A stretch of 64,000 nucleotides of DNA from Flavobacterium panacis. GTDB lineage: Bacteria; Bacteroidota; Bacteroidia; Flavobacteriales; Flavobacteriaceae. Location of the stretch: contig NZ_JANKMS010000002.1 of the NCBI RefSeq assembly GCF_024649945.1, positions 682,001-746,000 on the forward strand, given 5' to 3'. The notes below the pieces were generated by a model, which was not told the origin of the DNA, did no database searches, and was given only the letters and a program-made list of their open reading frames with translations. Positions within the stretch are counted from its first letter, which is position 1, and each line of letters begins with the position of its first letter. The position numbers were made by a program, and so were the translations under genes. Of the stretch, positions 1-8,704 are shown one piece after another.

Positions 1-1
1 G

Positions 2-604
2 CATCTTTATATTTTAGCCTTTCTTGCAGCCGCTTTTTTAGCGTATCATTCTGTTTATTTCAAGAAACTGAGTGATGTGAAAAAAGCGCAAAAGGAATCT
101 TTTGATTTTAAAGCTTATGCCGATTCCATTTATTATAAAGGCATTTTGAAAAGCAAAAAAACGATTAGTTTGAGCAGTTTAAGCTCTTCCTTAAAATTAG
201 ACAAAAATGCTACTTTTAAAAATTTTGGAAATAGACTAGGAATAGGAAATTCAGCCTATTTTATGATTAAAAGCACGGGTAAAATCATCGACTTCAAAGA
301 TGGCATTTACACTGTTGCTGACGAACATAATGGTGTTGTATTTATTGATACTAAATACATTTTCGGGAATGATTTACGAGACGCTTCAGGCTTAGTAAAA
401 CTGACTGATTTTAAAACCAATGCCCAATTCAACAAAGTATCTGAAAACTTAAATGAGATTGTTCGAAATGAGGTCATCCCAAAACAAATTAAAAATCTAA
501 AAGTGGGAGACAGTATTTCATTTTCGGGAGCAATTAAACTAAGTAAAAAACAGGCTTTGTTTACTGACCTTTTAATTATTCCATCACAAATTAAACTTCA
601 GTAA
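2..604 (+). CDS. DUF2291 family membrane-anchored protein (5' end cut off by window)
   Basis: The reading frame is open from base 2, so the gene starts before the window. It first encodes a hydrophobic segment (LYILAFLAAAFLAY), probably a membrane anchor or signal, followed by about 180 residues of soluble domain. The internal GTG at 77 would remove that hydrophobic segment, so it is probably not the start. The fold and the position directly before an RbsA-like ATPase and RbsC-like permease fit the DUF2291 family, whose members accompany ribose-type ABC importers in Bacteroidota; the exact role is unknown. Its stop is one base before the next start codon, so translation is probably coupled. 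The family assignment is moderately sure, the function is not. Confidence 0.7.
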   Translation, partial: HLYILAFLAAAFLAYHSVYFKKLSDVKKAQKESFDFKAYADSIYYKGILKSKKTISLSSLSSSLKLDKNATFKNFGNRLGIGNSAYFMIKSTGKIIDFKDGIYTVADEHNGVVFIDTKYIFGNDLRDASGLVKLTDFKTNAQFNKVSENLNEIVRNEVIPKQIKNLKVGDSISFSGAIKLSKKQALFTDLLIIPSQIKLQ

Positions 605-605
605 T

Positions 606-2096
606 TTGTTACAAGCAATAAACATATCAAAAGAATTTCCAGGGGTAAAAGCACTTAATCAGGTAAATTTTAAATTTTATCCTGGAAAAGTCAATGCCAT
701 ATTGGGAGAAAATGGCGCAGGAAAATCTACGCTTTTAAAAATTTTGACAGGCGTTTATACCGAATATGATGGCGAAATTCATTTAAATGGAGAGAAAGTC
801 TCATTTTCGAATATAAAAGACGCACAAAATGCAGGTATTGCCATTATCCATCAGGAATTAAATCTAATTCCCGAACTCAGTGTAACCCAAAATTTATTTT
901 TAGGAAGAGAAATTCTAACCCCACTTGGAATTTTAGATGCTGCAAAAATGGAAACAGAAGCCAAGCGTATTTTTGAAAAAATTCAATTAAACGTTTCTCC
1001 AAAAACCTTGGTTCAACAGCTGAAAGTAGGAGAACAACAATTAATTGAAATCGCAAAAGCACTTCTCTGCAATGCTGATGTCATTTTAATGGACGAACCT
1101 ACTTCTGCCCTAAGCGACAAAGAAATAGACAATCTCCACCGCATTATTTATGAGTTAAAAAAAGAAAACAAAACGATTGTCTACATTTCTCATAAAATGG
1201 ATGAATTGTTCAAAATTGCTGAAAACTACACTGTTTTAAGAGACGGAAACAGCATAGATGAGGGAGAAATAAAGGATACTACCGAGAACGAATTAATTCG
1301 GAAAATGGTGGGCCGTGATGTTCTTATCGATAAAAAATGCGTCCAGAATCAATTTCAAAATACCATTTTAAAAGTCGATAACCTCAACCTCATTCATCCT
1401 AATGATAAAAAAAGAAAACTTCTTCATGATATTTCTTTTGAACTAAAAAAAGGAGAAGTGTTGGGGATATTTGGTTTGATGGGAGCTGGAAGAACCGAAC
1501 TTTTGGAAACTTTGTTTGGCATGTACCCAGCAAGCAGCACTTATGCTTTAGAAATTGATCAAAAAAAAGCGTTTCATAAAAAACCAAAAGAAGCCATTGA
1601 AAATGGATTAGCTTTTGTAACCGAAGACCGTAAAACTGAAGGACTGATTTTAGGAATGGACATTTCGTCTAATATCAGTTTGACAAACCTGCCTGTTTCT
1701 GGTTTTTTGGATCAGCTGAAAGAAAAAAACTCTTCGAAAAATTATATTGAAAAGTTACGCATCAAGACGCCGTCTGAAATGCAGTTATGCCAAAATTTAA
1801 GCGGCGGTAACCAACAAAAAGTAGTTCTTGCAAAATGGCTCTCGACCAATCCTCAAATTCTAATGATGGATGAGCCTACCCGCGGAATTGATATTAACGC
1901 CAAAAGCGAAATTTACAACCTGATAAAAGAACTAGCAGCTGACCACATGAGTATTTTATTAGTTTCGTCTGAAATTCCCGAAATACTTGCTCTTTCGGAT
2001 CGGATTTTAGTAATGGCAGAAGGGAAAATCAAAGCTTCCTATTTAGCGGCCGAAGCTACTGAAGATAAGTTACTCAAATCGGCCTTACCAGACTAA
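606..2096 (+). CDS. Sugar ABC transporter ATP-binding protein, RbsA type (two nucleotide-binding domains)
   Basis: This 496-residue protein is the normal length for the RbsA/MglA/XylG class. The first ATPase domain has Walker A GENGAGKST (34-42) and Walker B VILMDEP (about 159-165). The second has a degenerate Walker A (GLMGAGRTE), the signature LSGGNQQKV (398-406) and Walker B ILMMDEPTRG. One catalytically weak site is usual in this class. It powers import of a pentose, hexose or polyol through the permease encoded next. The start is a TTG one base after the previous stop, chosen because it gives the standard N-terminus (LQAINISKEFPGVKAL) and no ATG lies nearby. No periplasmic binding protein is visible; it is probably upstream of the window. 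The substrate cannot be read from the sequence. Confidence 0.93.
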   Translation: MLQAINISKEFPGVKALNQVNFKFYPGKVNAILGENGAGKSTLLKILTGVYTEYDGEIHLNGEKVSFSNIKDAQNAGIAIIHQELNLIPELSVTQNLFLGREILTPLGILDAAKMETEAKRIFEKIQLNVSPKTLVQQLKVGEQQLIEIAKALLCNADVILMDEPTSALSDKEIDNLHRIIYELKKENKTIVYISHKMDELFKIAENYTVLRDGNSIDEGEIKDTTENELIRKMVGRDVLIDKKCVQNQFQNTILKVDNLNLIHPNDKKRKLLHDISFELKKGEVLGIFGLMGAGRTELLETLFGMYPASSTYALEIDQKKAFHKKPKEAIENGLAFVTEDRKTEGLILGMDISSNISLTNLPVSGFLDQLKEKNSSKNYIEKLRIKTPSEMQLCQNLSGGNQQKVVLAKWLSTNPQILMMDEPTRGIDINAKSEIYNLIKELAADHMSILLVSSEIPEILALSDRILVMAEGKIKASYLAAEATEDKLLKSALPD

Positions 2097-2110
2097 CACT
2101 TACTATTACT

Positions 2111-3082
2111 ATGACTATCTCCTTAAACCACACTCTTATCAAAAAATCGCAATCCTTGATTGCGCTATTTCTTTTATGTTTGCTTTTCAGCTTACTGTCG
2201 GACAAATTCATGACCAGCGCCAATCTTTGGAATGTATTACGACAAATTTCTGTGAATGTCTGTATTTCTGTCGGAATGACTTTAGTAGTTTTAATGGCTG
2301 GAATTGACCTTTCTGTAGGCTCTGTCTTAGGTTTCACTGCAGCAGTATGTGCTGGTTTGTTGAAAAACGGACTCTCGTTTGAGTCTATGGATTTATTTGT
2401 CGGCTTTTCCGTTTTAGGAGCGATTTTAGTATCCATTCTTATAGGTTTAGCCTTGGGGCTTTTCAATGGTTGGGTAATTACCAAATTTTCCATTCCTCCT
2501 TTTGTAGCTACATTGGCAATGTTAACTATAGCTCGCGGACTAACAATGCTTTATACAGAAGGAATTCCTATTTCTAATTTAGGTACTGAATTTGAATTTA
2601 TTGGTTCCGGATGGATTTTAGGAATTCCAGCACCAGTATGGATTTCCATATTTATGGTACTGATTGTACTCTTTTTAACTAAAAAAACAACTTTTGGAAG
2701 ATACATTTATGCTATTGGCGGTAATGAAAGAGCCGCATTTTTAGCAGGTATAGACATCAATAAAGTTAAACTGACGGTTTACGGAATTGCTGGAATGATG
2801 GCTGCTGTAGGAGGTGTTTTAGTTACTTCAAGACTGAATTCAGCACAGCCAAATGCTGGTACAAGTTACGAATTGGATTCAATTGCAGCCGTAGTTATTG
2901 GAGGAACATCACTTTCGGGCGGTATTGGTACTGTTGCTGGAACTGTAATAGGCGCCATAATTATTGGTGTTTTAAACAATGGATTGGTTTTACTTGATGT
3001 ATCGCCTTTTTGGCAACAAGTCGTAAAAGGATTTGTGATTTTATTAGCTGTTATCATTGACAAAATGAATCAGAAAAAATAA
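2111..3082 (+). CDS. Sugar ABC transporter permease, RbsC type
   Basis: This 323-residue protein is almost entirely hydrophobic helices, with the RbsC-family landmarks GIDLSVGSVLGF (about residues 66-77) and ALGLFNGWVITKFSIPPFVATLAML. A later loop, YAIGGNERAAFLAGI, matches the family's cytoplasmic coupling region. It would form a homodimeric channel in the inner membrane, driven by the RbsA-like protein whose gene ends 14 bases upstream. Length and motif order are normal. Together with the partial DUF2291 gene it forms the transport half of the operon. Ribose, xylose, galactose, erythritol and similar ligands are all possible; the neighbouring kinase suggests a small polyol or ketose. Confidence 0.93.
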   Translation: MTISLNHTLIKKSQSLIALFLLCLLFSLLSDKFMTSANLWNVLRQISVNVCISVGMTLVVLMAGIDLSVGSVLGFTAAVCAGLLKNGLSFESMDLFVGFSVLGAILVSILIGLALGLFNGWVITKFSIPPFVATLAMLTIARGLTMLYTEGIPISNLGTEFEFIGSGWILGIPAPVWISIFMVLIVLFLTKKTTFGRYIYAIGGNERAAFLAGIDINKVKLTVYGIAGMMAAVGGVLVTSRLNSAQPNAGTSYELDSIAAVVIGGTSLSGGIGTVAGTVIGAIIIGVLNNGLVLLDVSPFWQQVVKGFVILLAVIIDKMNQKK

Positions 3083-3135
3083 TGTATCGCCGACCTCTTC
3101 TCTATTAAACCACTTACCAAAATAAAAATTAAAAA

Positions 3136-4428
3136 ATGAACAAGCTTATTTTCACCATTCTATTTTGTGCTGTTTTTACAGTTTCGATAGCACAAAAACC
3201 AGTACCTGTTAAACCTCGAGTCTTAGTAAGCACAGATATCGGAGGCACCGATCCCGATGACAACCAATCGATGATCCATCTGCTGATGTACAGTGAGAAA
3301 TTTGATTTTGAAGGATTGGTTTCTTCTCCTTCGTACGGTGATGGCAATAAGGCAGAAATACTGCGAACTATAGATTTATACGAAAAAGATCTTCCAAAAC
3401 TGGAAAAGCATGTTAAAGGCTTAGCTTCACCAAAGTATCTGCGTTCGATAACAAAACAAGGAAGAAAAGGCGCTGCACCTTATGACGGATTCAAAACTTC
3501 AACAGAAGGTTCTGACTGGATTATCAAATGTGCACTAAAAAAGAGCAAACAACCTCTTTGGATATTGGTTTGGGGAGGCCTTGAAGATTTAGCACAGGCA
3601 TTGCACGATAAACCAGAAATTCAGAAAAACATCAAAGTATTCTTTATAGGCGGACCAAACAAAAAATGGAGTGCAAACAGTTATGCTTACATAGCTGAAA
3701 ATTTTCCAAATCTTTGGTTTATAGAATCGAATTCATCTTATTATGGTTTTTTCTCAGATAATGTTGCCGAAAACTTAAACGGAAAAAATTACTATAAAAA
3801 CTATATCAAACAAGCCGGCTTTTTAGGTAAAGACTATGAAAACAATCGCTACGAAGGAAGACTGAAAATGGGCGATACTCCGTCACTTCTATATATGATG
3901 GACGGAGATCCTAACGATCCTACTAAAGAAAGCTGGGGCGGTAGTTACGTAAAGTTTCAACATAGCCCAAGAATAGTATTTAAAAGAAATACCACAGCTC
4001 AAGACACTGTACCTGTTTTTTCTGTAATGGAATTTCATTTTAAAGGTCCAATCGTAAACAATATCCCTAAAGATTCAGCTTGTATCACAATGGCTGTAAA
4101 AGCAAAGATTGGAGAACAGAAATGGGACGGATTTTATCTTGGCGATGGGAATTATGTTATCAGATATTCGCCAAAACAAACTGAAACAGTAAACTACACC
4201 GTAACTTCGAACATTCCAGGCTTTGAAACCCAAACTGGAACATTTTTCGTAAGCAATCTTTGGCCAGGAAAACACAATACTACAGACTATAATTTAGGCA
4301 ATAATTGGTATACAGATCGACCAAATCCTGAACTTTATGACGGTATTTGGCAAGGTGGCAAAACAGTTTTAAAATGGAGAAGCGATGTCCTTTTAGATTG
4401 GGCTAAACGCTGGGAGTGGCTTCAATAA
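3136..4428 (+). CDS. Secreted Sde182-type protein with nucleoside-hydrolase-like domain (DUF1593)
   Basis: This 430-residue protein begins with a type I signal peptide (MNKLIFTILFCAVFTVSIAQ). The mature part opens with RVLVSTDIGGTDPDDNQS, a variant of the DTDPGxDD calcium/ribose motif of nucleoside hydrolases. Later segments (WILVWGGLEDLAQAL, KVFFIGGPNKKWS) fit the Sde182/DUF1593 family, first noted in Saccharophagus as a cellulose-binding protein. A smaller beta-rich domain follows after about residue 300. It probably acts in the periplasm or outside the cell. Family knowledge gives a hydrolase-like fold but no proven substrate. Its place between a sugar permease and a sugar/polyol kinase suggests it releases the substrate that the transporter imports. 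Confidence 0.8.
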   Translation: MNKLIFTILFCAVFTVSIAQKPVPVKPRVLVSTDIGGTDPDDNQSMIHLLMYSEKFDFEGLVSSPSYGDGNKAEILRTIDLYEKDLPKLEKHVKGLASPKYLRSITKQGRKGAAPYDGFKTSTEGSDWIIKCALKKSKQPLWILVWGGLEDLAQALHDKPEIQKNIKVFFIGGPNKKWSANSYAYIAENFPNLWFIESNSSYYGFFSDNVAENLNGKNYYKNYIKQAGFLGKDYENNRYEGRLKMGDTPSLLYMMDGDPNDPTKESWGGSYVKFQHSPRIVFKRNTTAQDTVPVFSVMEFHFKGPIVNNIPKDSACITMAVKAKIGEQKWDGFYLGDGNYVIRYSPKQTETVNYTVTSNIPGFETQTGTFFVSNLWPGKHNTTDYNLGNNWYTDRPNPELYDGIWQGGKTVLKWRSDVLLDWAKRWEWLQ

Positions 4429-4498
4429 TATTTTTATCTCCTTCTAAACGATCTTATATCTTAGATTGTCAAAAATCAATTTTTACTGCAAAAGATAA

Positions 4499-6004
4499 AT
4501 GAAAAAATATATTCTAGCTATTGACCAAGGTACGAGCAGTACCAAAACCATACTTTTTGACGAATTAGGACAAGCTGTTTCTAAAGGCAGTGTGGATCTA
4601 AAAACAAACTATTTTGATAATGGTTTTGTAGAACAAAATCCAGAAGATATTTATCAAAATGTTCTTGATTCTATTAGACTTTGCTTGGTAAATTTTACCA
4701 GTCAGGGTTTTGAATTAAAAGATATTGTTTCGTGTGGCATCAGCAATCAAAGAGAAACATTTGTTCTTTGGGATAAAAACGGAAAAGCATTGAGTCCAGC
4801 AGTAGTTTGGGCCTGTAAGCGTTCCATTAACATCTGTACTGATTTAATTGAAAAGGGTCAAAACGATTTTATCAAACAAAAAACAGGATTATTATTAGAC
4901 CCTTATTTTTCAGGAACTAAATTACTTTGGCTGCTACAAAATGATGCTGTATTAAAAGAAAAAGTTGAAAATGGAGAAGTGTATTTTGGAACAGTCGATT
5001 GCTGGCTTTTGTATAAATTGACTAATGGAATTCATTTCAAAACCGATTATACCAATGCTTCAAGAACCTTGCTTTTCAATATTCATACCCTAAAATGGGA
5101 TACTGAAATTCTTAAAAAATGGGGATTAAGCAACTTAAATCTTCCTCTTGCCTGTCCTTCATCACATGATTTTGGAAAATTTGATTTGAAACAGGTTTTA
5201 AACGATAATCATCCTATTTCAATTCCAATTACGGCCTTAATTGGAGATTCGCATGCGGCTACTTTTGGAGAAGGATGTTTTGAAAAAGGCACTGCAAAAG
5301 TCACACTTGGAACAGGAAGCTCCATTATGATGAATATTGGTAATGAAGCTGTTTTATCCAATTCAGGAATGCTTACCACTATTTGCTGGAGCACAGAAGA
5401 CCGAGTTGATTATGGCCTAGAAGGCGCAATAGTTTCTTGTGGTTCTACAATTGAATGGCTGAGAAACGAATTGCAATTATTCGCTCACGTCAGTGAAACA
5501 TCAACAATGGCAACAGCAATTGCTGACAATGCGGGAGTTTATTTAATCCCTGCTTTTAGCGGATTAGGTGCTCCACATTGGCAAATGAGTCGGAAAGCCT
5601 CTATTGAAGGCATGACATTTGGAACAACTAAAAATCACATTGTAAGAGCAGCTCTAGAAAGCATTCCTTATCAAATAAAAGATGTGACAGAAGCTATGGC
5701 AAAAGATATGAAAGCACCATTAAAATCTATTTCTGTAAACGGAGGAATGACTCAAAATGAATTTGTCATTCATTATCTAGCTGATTTATTGGGCATTTCC
5801 TTAAATAAACAGCGAAATTCAGATGTGTCTGCTTTGGGCGCCGCATATTTATCTGGTTTAAAAAGCAATGTTTTCAGCAGTATTGAGCAGCTCAAAACCC
5901 TTGTTAAAAACCATACCGAAACCGTTTCAGCCAATCTTGAAAATCAATTGCCTGAAAATGGATATTTGGGCTGGAAAGAAAAAATAAAAAAGGAAATAGT
6001 TTAA
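4499..6004 (+). CDS. FGGY-family carbohydrate kinase, GlpK-like but with altered substrate site
   Basis: This 501-residue cytoplasmic kinase has the FGGY N-domain (DQGTSSTK phosphate loop at 9-16) and C-domain (VNGGMTQNEF, DVSALGAAYLSGL). Overall it follows glycerol kinase closely: NQRET (83-87), DPYFSGTK (134-141), TDYTNASRT and SGLGAPHW are present. Glycerol-contacting residues Arg85, Glu86, Trp104, Tyr136 and Asp250 are kept. The aromatic that follows GTG in E. coli GlpK (Phe270 in crystal numbering) is Ser275 here, and the Gln-Gln after the catalytic Asp has become Ser-His (251-252). I infer a larger or different polyol or ketose than glycerol. It is the last gene before a strong hairpin terminator and probably phosphorylates what the RbsAC-type transporter brings in. 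Confidence 0.85.
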   Translation: MKKYILAIDQGTSSTKTILFDELGQAVSKGSVDLKTNYFDNGFVEQNPEDIYQNVLDSIRLCLVNFTSQGFELKDIVSCGISNQRETFVLWDKNGKALSPAVVWACKRSINICTDLIEKGQNDFIKQKTGLLLDPYFSGTKLLWLLQNDAVLKEKVENGEVYFGTVDCWLLYKLTNGIHFKTDYTNASRTLLFNIHTLKWDTEILKKWGLSNLNLPLACPSSHDFGKFDLKQVLNDNHPISIPITALIGDSHAATFGEGCFEKGTAKVTLGTGSSIMMNIGNEAVLSNSGMLTTICWSTEDRVDYGLEGAIVSCGSTIEWLRNELQLFAHVSETSTMATAIADNAGVYLIPAFSGLGAPHWQMSRKASIEGMTFGTTKNHIVRAALESIPYQIKDVTEAMAKDMKAPLKSISVNGGMTQNEFVIHYLADLLGISLNKQRNSDVSALGAAYLSGLKSNVFSSIEQLKTLVKNHTETVSANLENQLPENGYLGWKEKIKKEIV

Positions 6005-6025
6005 ATTAAAATCTTCTATTAGCTA

Positions 6026-6055
6026 AAAAAGCTTCAGTGACATCTGAAGCTTTTT
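6026..6055. terminator. Bidirectional hairpin terminator between convergent genes
   Basis: A perfect 12-bp stem (aaaaagcttcag / ctgaagcttttt) with a 6-base loop lies between the plus-strand kinase stop and the minus-strand NagB-fold stop. Terminal A/T runs on both sides make it a T-tailed terminator for both directions. Confidence 0.85.
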
Positions 6056-6076
6056 AGTTTATTATTAAATCAATTA

Positions 6077-6997
6077 TTAAAGACCTAAATTAGGCAGCAC
6101 AAAAGATTTAGTATTTGGATGCAATCTTATCCATAACCCTGGATTTACATTTAATTGTTGTAATAATTGATCTGTATCTGAACTCAACTGTGTATTAATT
6201 ACGTTTGCGTAAGTTTGAACTTTAGCAGGAGCAGAATCAGCATCTACTACAGACTGAACGACCTTCTTGGCTTGTAATATGGCTGCTGGACCTAAAGTGA
6301 GAATATATTTAGCAGATCGACATTCTTTTTCATCACTTTCATTTATAAGACTTCCACCTGCTTTAAATTTACTAATGTGATGCTCCAAAATGCTATTAGA
6401 GATTGGAATTATCCCAGCAATGTGTTCGCTTTTTGCTCCAGAAAAAGGTTTAATGTAAGCCAAATGTGATGCATGGTTTTCTTCAGGACCATGACCTATA
6501 AAAAATATATCCAAACCTCCCAATTCTTCCAATTTATTCAAATACTGTACAAGTGCGGACTCTAAATCTTCGGTATCTGTTTGAATTGGTGTAAAACTTT
6601 TGATCTTTTTGAAAAAGGCATCTCCTAAAATACGCTCAAAATCTCTAACAAAACTTAAACCATTATTCATACTCAATGGAGCAAGCGCATCCTGAGTAAA
6701 CACATTCAGTCTTGCAAGTAAACGGTCTTGCTCTGTCGATTTAGCTAATTCTCCAAGCAAACGGTGTAACTCCTGAGCCCCTCTTCCACCAAGAAGAGCA
6801 ATATTAATATCACCCTCTTTTGAGGCTGCAGTATTGTAAAGTTCATTTAACATTGCCTGACCTACGGCTGCTTCACTTCCAAGAACAGTAGGAACTATGC
6901 CATAATCAGTAAAATTAAATTCCTCGCCGCTCTTTTGAGACAACCACACATTATTATTCTCTTCGTATCTTGTAAATTGTGAATTAGACATATTCAT
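6077..6997 (-). CDS. NagB/6-phosphogluconolactonase-fold protein (divergent sugar-phosphate isomerase)
   Basis: This 306-residue protein has no signal peptide and is cytoplasmic. The pattern INIALLGGRGAQELHRLL (about 65-82), NVFTQDALAPLS (98-109, Asp103 aligning with the enediol-binding Asp of NagB) and FFIGHGPEENHASHLAYIKP (165-184) fits the NagB superfamily of glucosamine-6-phosphate deaminases and 6-phosphogluconolactonases. The usual GxDGH active-site core is replaced by PEENH (171-175), and the loop is a few residues longer, so the reaction may differ from deamination. Start choice: ATG at 6997 or 6991 (MNMS), both possible. It sits alone between two terminators and probably has its own promoter. 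It could also be a non-catalytic sugar-phosphate sensor. Confidence 0.6.
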   Translation of the reverse strand: MNMSNSQFTRYEENNNVWLSQKSGEEFNFTDYGIVPTVLGSEAAVGQAMLNELYNTAASKEGDINIALLGGRGAQELHRLLGELAKSTEQDRLLARLNVFTQDALAPLSMNNGLSFVRDFERILGDAFFKKIKSFTPIQTDTEDLESALVQYLNKLEELGGLDIFFIGHGPEENHASHLAYIKPFSGAKSEHIAGIIPISNSILEHHISKFKAGGSLINESDEKECRSAKYILTLGPAAILQAKKVVQSVVDADSAPAKVQTYANVINTQLSSDTDQLLQQLNVNPGLWIRLHPNTKSFVLPNLGL

Positions 6998-7125
6998 TAT
7001 GATTATTTATTTTAATTAGTTAGCATTATCTCGTATCCTTGATAAGAACTTTTTTATCTGAGCAGTTTATCTAAAATCAGGTTACTTTTAAAATTTTAAA
7101 AGTAAAAAAACATTCTGTCTAAACA

Positions 7126-7152
7126 AAATGAGCCCCAATATAGGGCTCATTT
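7126..7152 (-). terminator. Terminator downstream of the first SusCD pair
   Basis: A 10-bp stem (aaatgagccc / gggctcattt) with a 7-base loop is followed on the minus strand by TTTTGTTT. It ends transcription from the SusC/SusD pair at 11860-7266 and separates it from the NagB-fold gene. Confidence 0.75.
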
Positions 7153-7265
7153 CAATCAAACTAATTACAAACCAAATGCAAACTTTTGAAATCGTGGCCT
7201 ACCCCAACTAAACAAGCAAGGAGTCCACACTTTTATCAAACGAGCATTAATCTTAAACAATCATC

Positions 7266-8672
7266 TTATTTGTAAGCCTCATTTTGAGTAATAACACCAG
7301 GATTTTGATTAATTACCAAAAATGGAATAGGCAATAATAATTTCGATTCTGTAGTCGTGATATTTTTACTGCTGTTTTTAATTACCGGAATCGCTCTTCC
7401 TGTTCTAATTAAATCAAACCAACGATGGAATTCGCATGCAAATTCTACCTGAGATTCATGTTCCAGTGCAAGAGCCACTGTATTGTACTGAGTTGGATAA
7501 CCTGCTGTTCCGTACGCTGGTAATCCAACACGGGCACGAACTTCATTCAGGTATTTTGGATCTGAAGTTGCTTCTGTCAACATGAGAAGAACGTCTGCGT
7601 AACGAAGAATGATAAAGTTGTTATCCGAAGCTTCTCTTAAACCATTAACAGGAGCTTTTGCATCTTTCCACTTAATTGTAAATTTCACATTAACAGTTGA
7701 ACCATTAGACGTTTTATATCCATTTTGAATAGAAATATCTCTTCTAGGATCATTTGTTTCATAGGCATTCCATAAATCATCAGCAACCTGATTAAATCCT
7801 CCTCCCCAAGCTGTAATCACACGATTATCAACTGGAGTAAACATCGCCCAATACAAACTGTATGGAGTAGATATTCCTCCTTTATATTGAATCTCAAAGA
7901 TAGACGATGCACCGTTTTTCTTGGTTAAATCCCATAAATCGGCATAAGGTACCAGACTAAATTTGCCATACACTTTCAATAAAGTTTCAGCTGCTTTCGG
8001 TTTATCGCCTATAGTTAAATAAACCTTTCCTAACAAAGTATTGGCTGCATCCTGACTTGCAGCTCCTACAAAACGCTGACTTGTTTTTATTGGCAATTTA
8101 GCTGCTGCAAAATCAAGATCTTTAATAATTTGATCGTATACTTGATCCTTTGGTGTGCGCGCTTGTGCATAAGCTTGAGCAATACTGATTGGAGTTGTAA
8201 CCAACGGTACATCGCCCCAAGCACGAACCATATCAAAATAGTATAAGGAACGTAAAAACTTTGCTTCTCCAATTAAAGCATCTCGATTGGGAAAATCAAG
8301 TCTTTCGGCACTGGCAATAATATTATTTACAATATAGATTGACTTATAATAATTATTCCAAAAATTAAATACCAGCTCATTATCGATTTTCATCGTGTGT
8401 AATTCGAAACTTTCGTAATCTTGTACTCTTCCAGAAGCGCTATCGTTATAGGCATTATCAGACATTAACTCGCCATAGAACGACGGAAGACTTTCTGGAC
8501 CATACAAAAGATAAAGCGAATTATAAGCAGACCATAATGCTGTTTCAATATCTTTCTGAGATTTATAGAAATTATCTTCGTTAGCATTTGAAATAGGAGT
8601 TTTATCTAAAAAATCTGAACTACATCCGAATAGGAATAAGCTACAAAAAAGCGTTGCTATTATTTTTTTCAT
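7266..8672 (-). CDS. SusD/RagB-family outer-membrane nutrient-binding lipoprotein
   Basis: This 468-residue protein has a lipoprotein signal with the lipobox Cys at 17 (LFLFGCSSDFLDK). The acidic residues soon after the Cys match the Bacteroidota signal for export to the cell surface. SusD landmarks are present: DNFYKSQKDIETALWSAYNSLY near the N-terminus, the TPR-type segment FLRSLYYFDMVRAWGDVPLVT, and C-terminal blocks ILRYADVLLMLTEA and HRWFDLIRTGRA. It forms the lid of the SusC-like transporter encoded 32 bases upstream. The substrate is unknown, because no degradative enzyme accompanies the pair in this window. Length is at the short end for the family. Confidence 0.95.
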   Translation of the reverse strand: MKKIIATLFCSLFLFGCSSDFLDKTPISNANEDNFYKSQKDIETALWSAYNSLYLLYGPESLPSFYGELMSDNAYNDSASGRVQDYESFELHTMKIDNELVFNFWNNYYKSIYIVNNIIASAERLDFPNRDALIGEAKFLRSLYYFDMVRAWGDVPLVTTPISIAQAYAQARTPKDQVYDQIIKDLDFAAAKLPIKTSQRFVGAASQDAANTLLGKVYLTIGDKPKAAETLLKVYGKFSLVPYADLWDLTKKNGASSIFEIQYKGGISTPYSLYWAMFTPVDNRVITAWGGGFNQVADDLWNAYETNDPRRDISIQNGYKTSNGSTVNVKFTIKWKDAKAPVNGLREASDNNFIILRYADVLLMLTEATSDPKYLNEVRARVGLPAYGTAGYPTQYNTVALALEHESQVEFACEFHRWFDLIRTGRAIPVIKNSSKNITTTESKLLLPIPFLVINQNPGVITQNEAYK

Positions 8673-8704
8673 TTTCTTAAGTTTTAAATGATTTTCTTCG
8701 ATTT

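Noticed and set aside
2074..2493. 139-codon minus-strand frame over the RbsC-like gene
   Set aside because: It is antisense to conserved permease helices, and its Lys/Thr/Pro-rich product is a typical shadow of hydrophobic codons.
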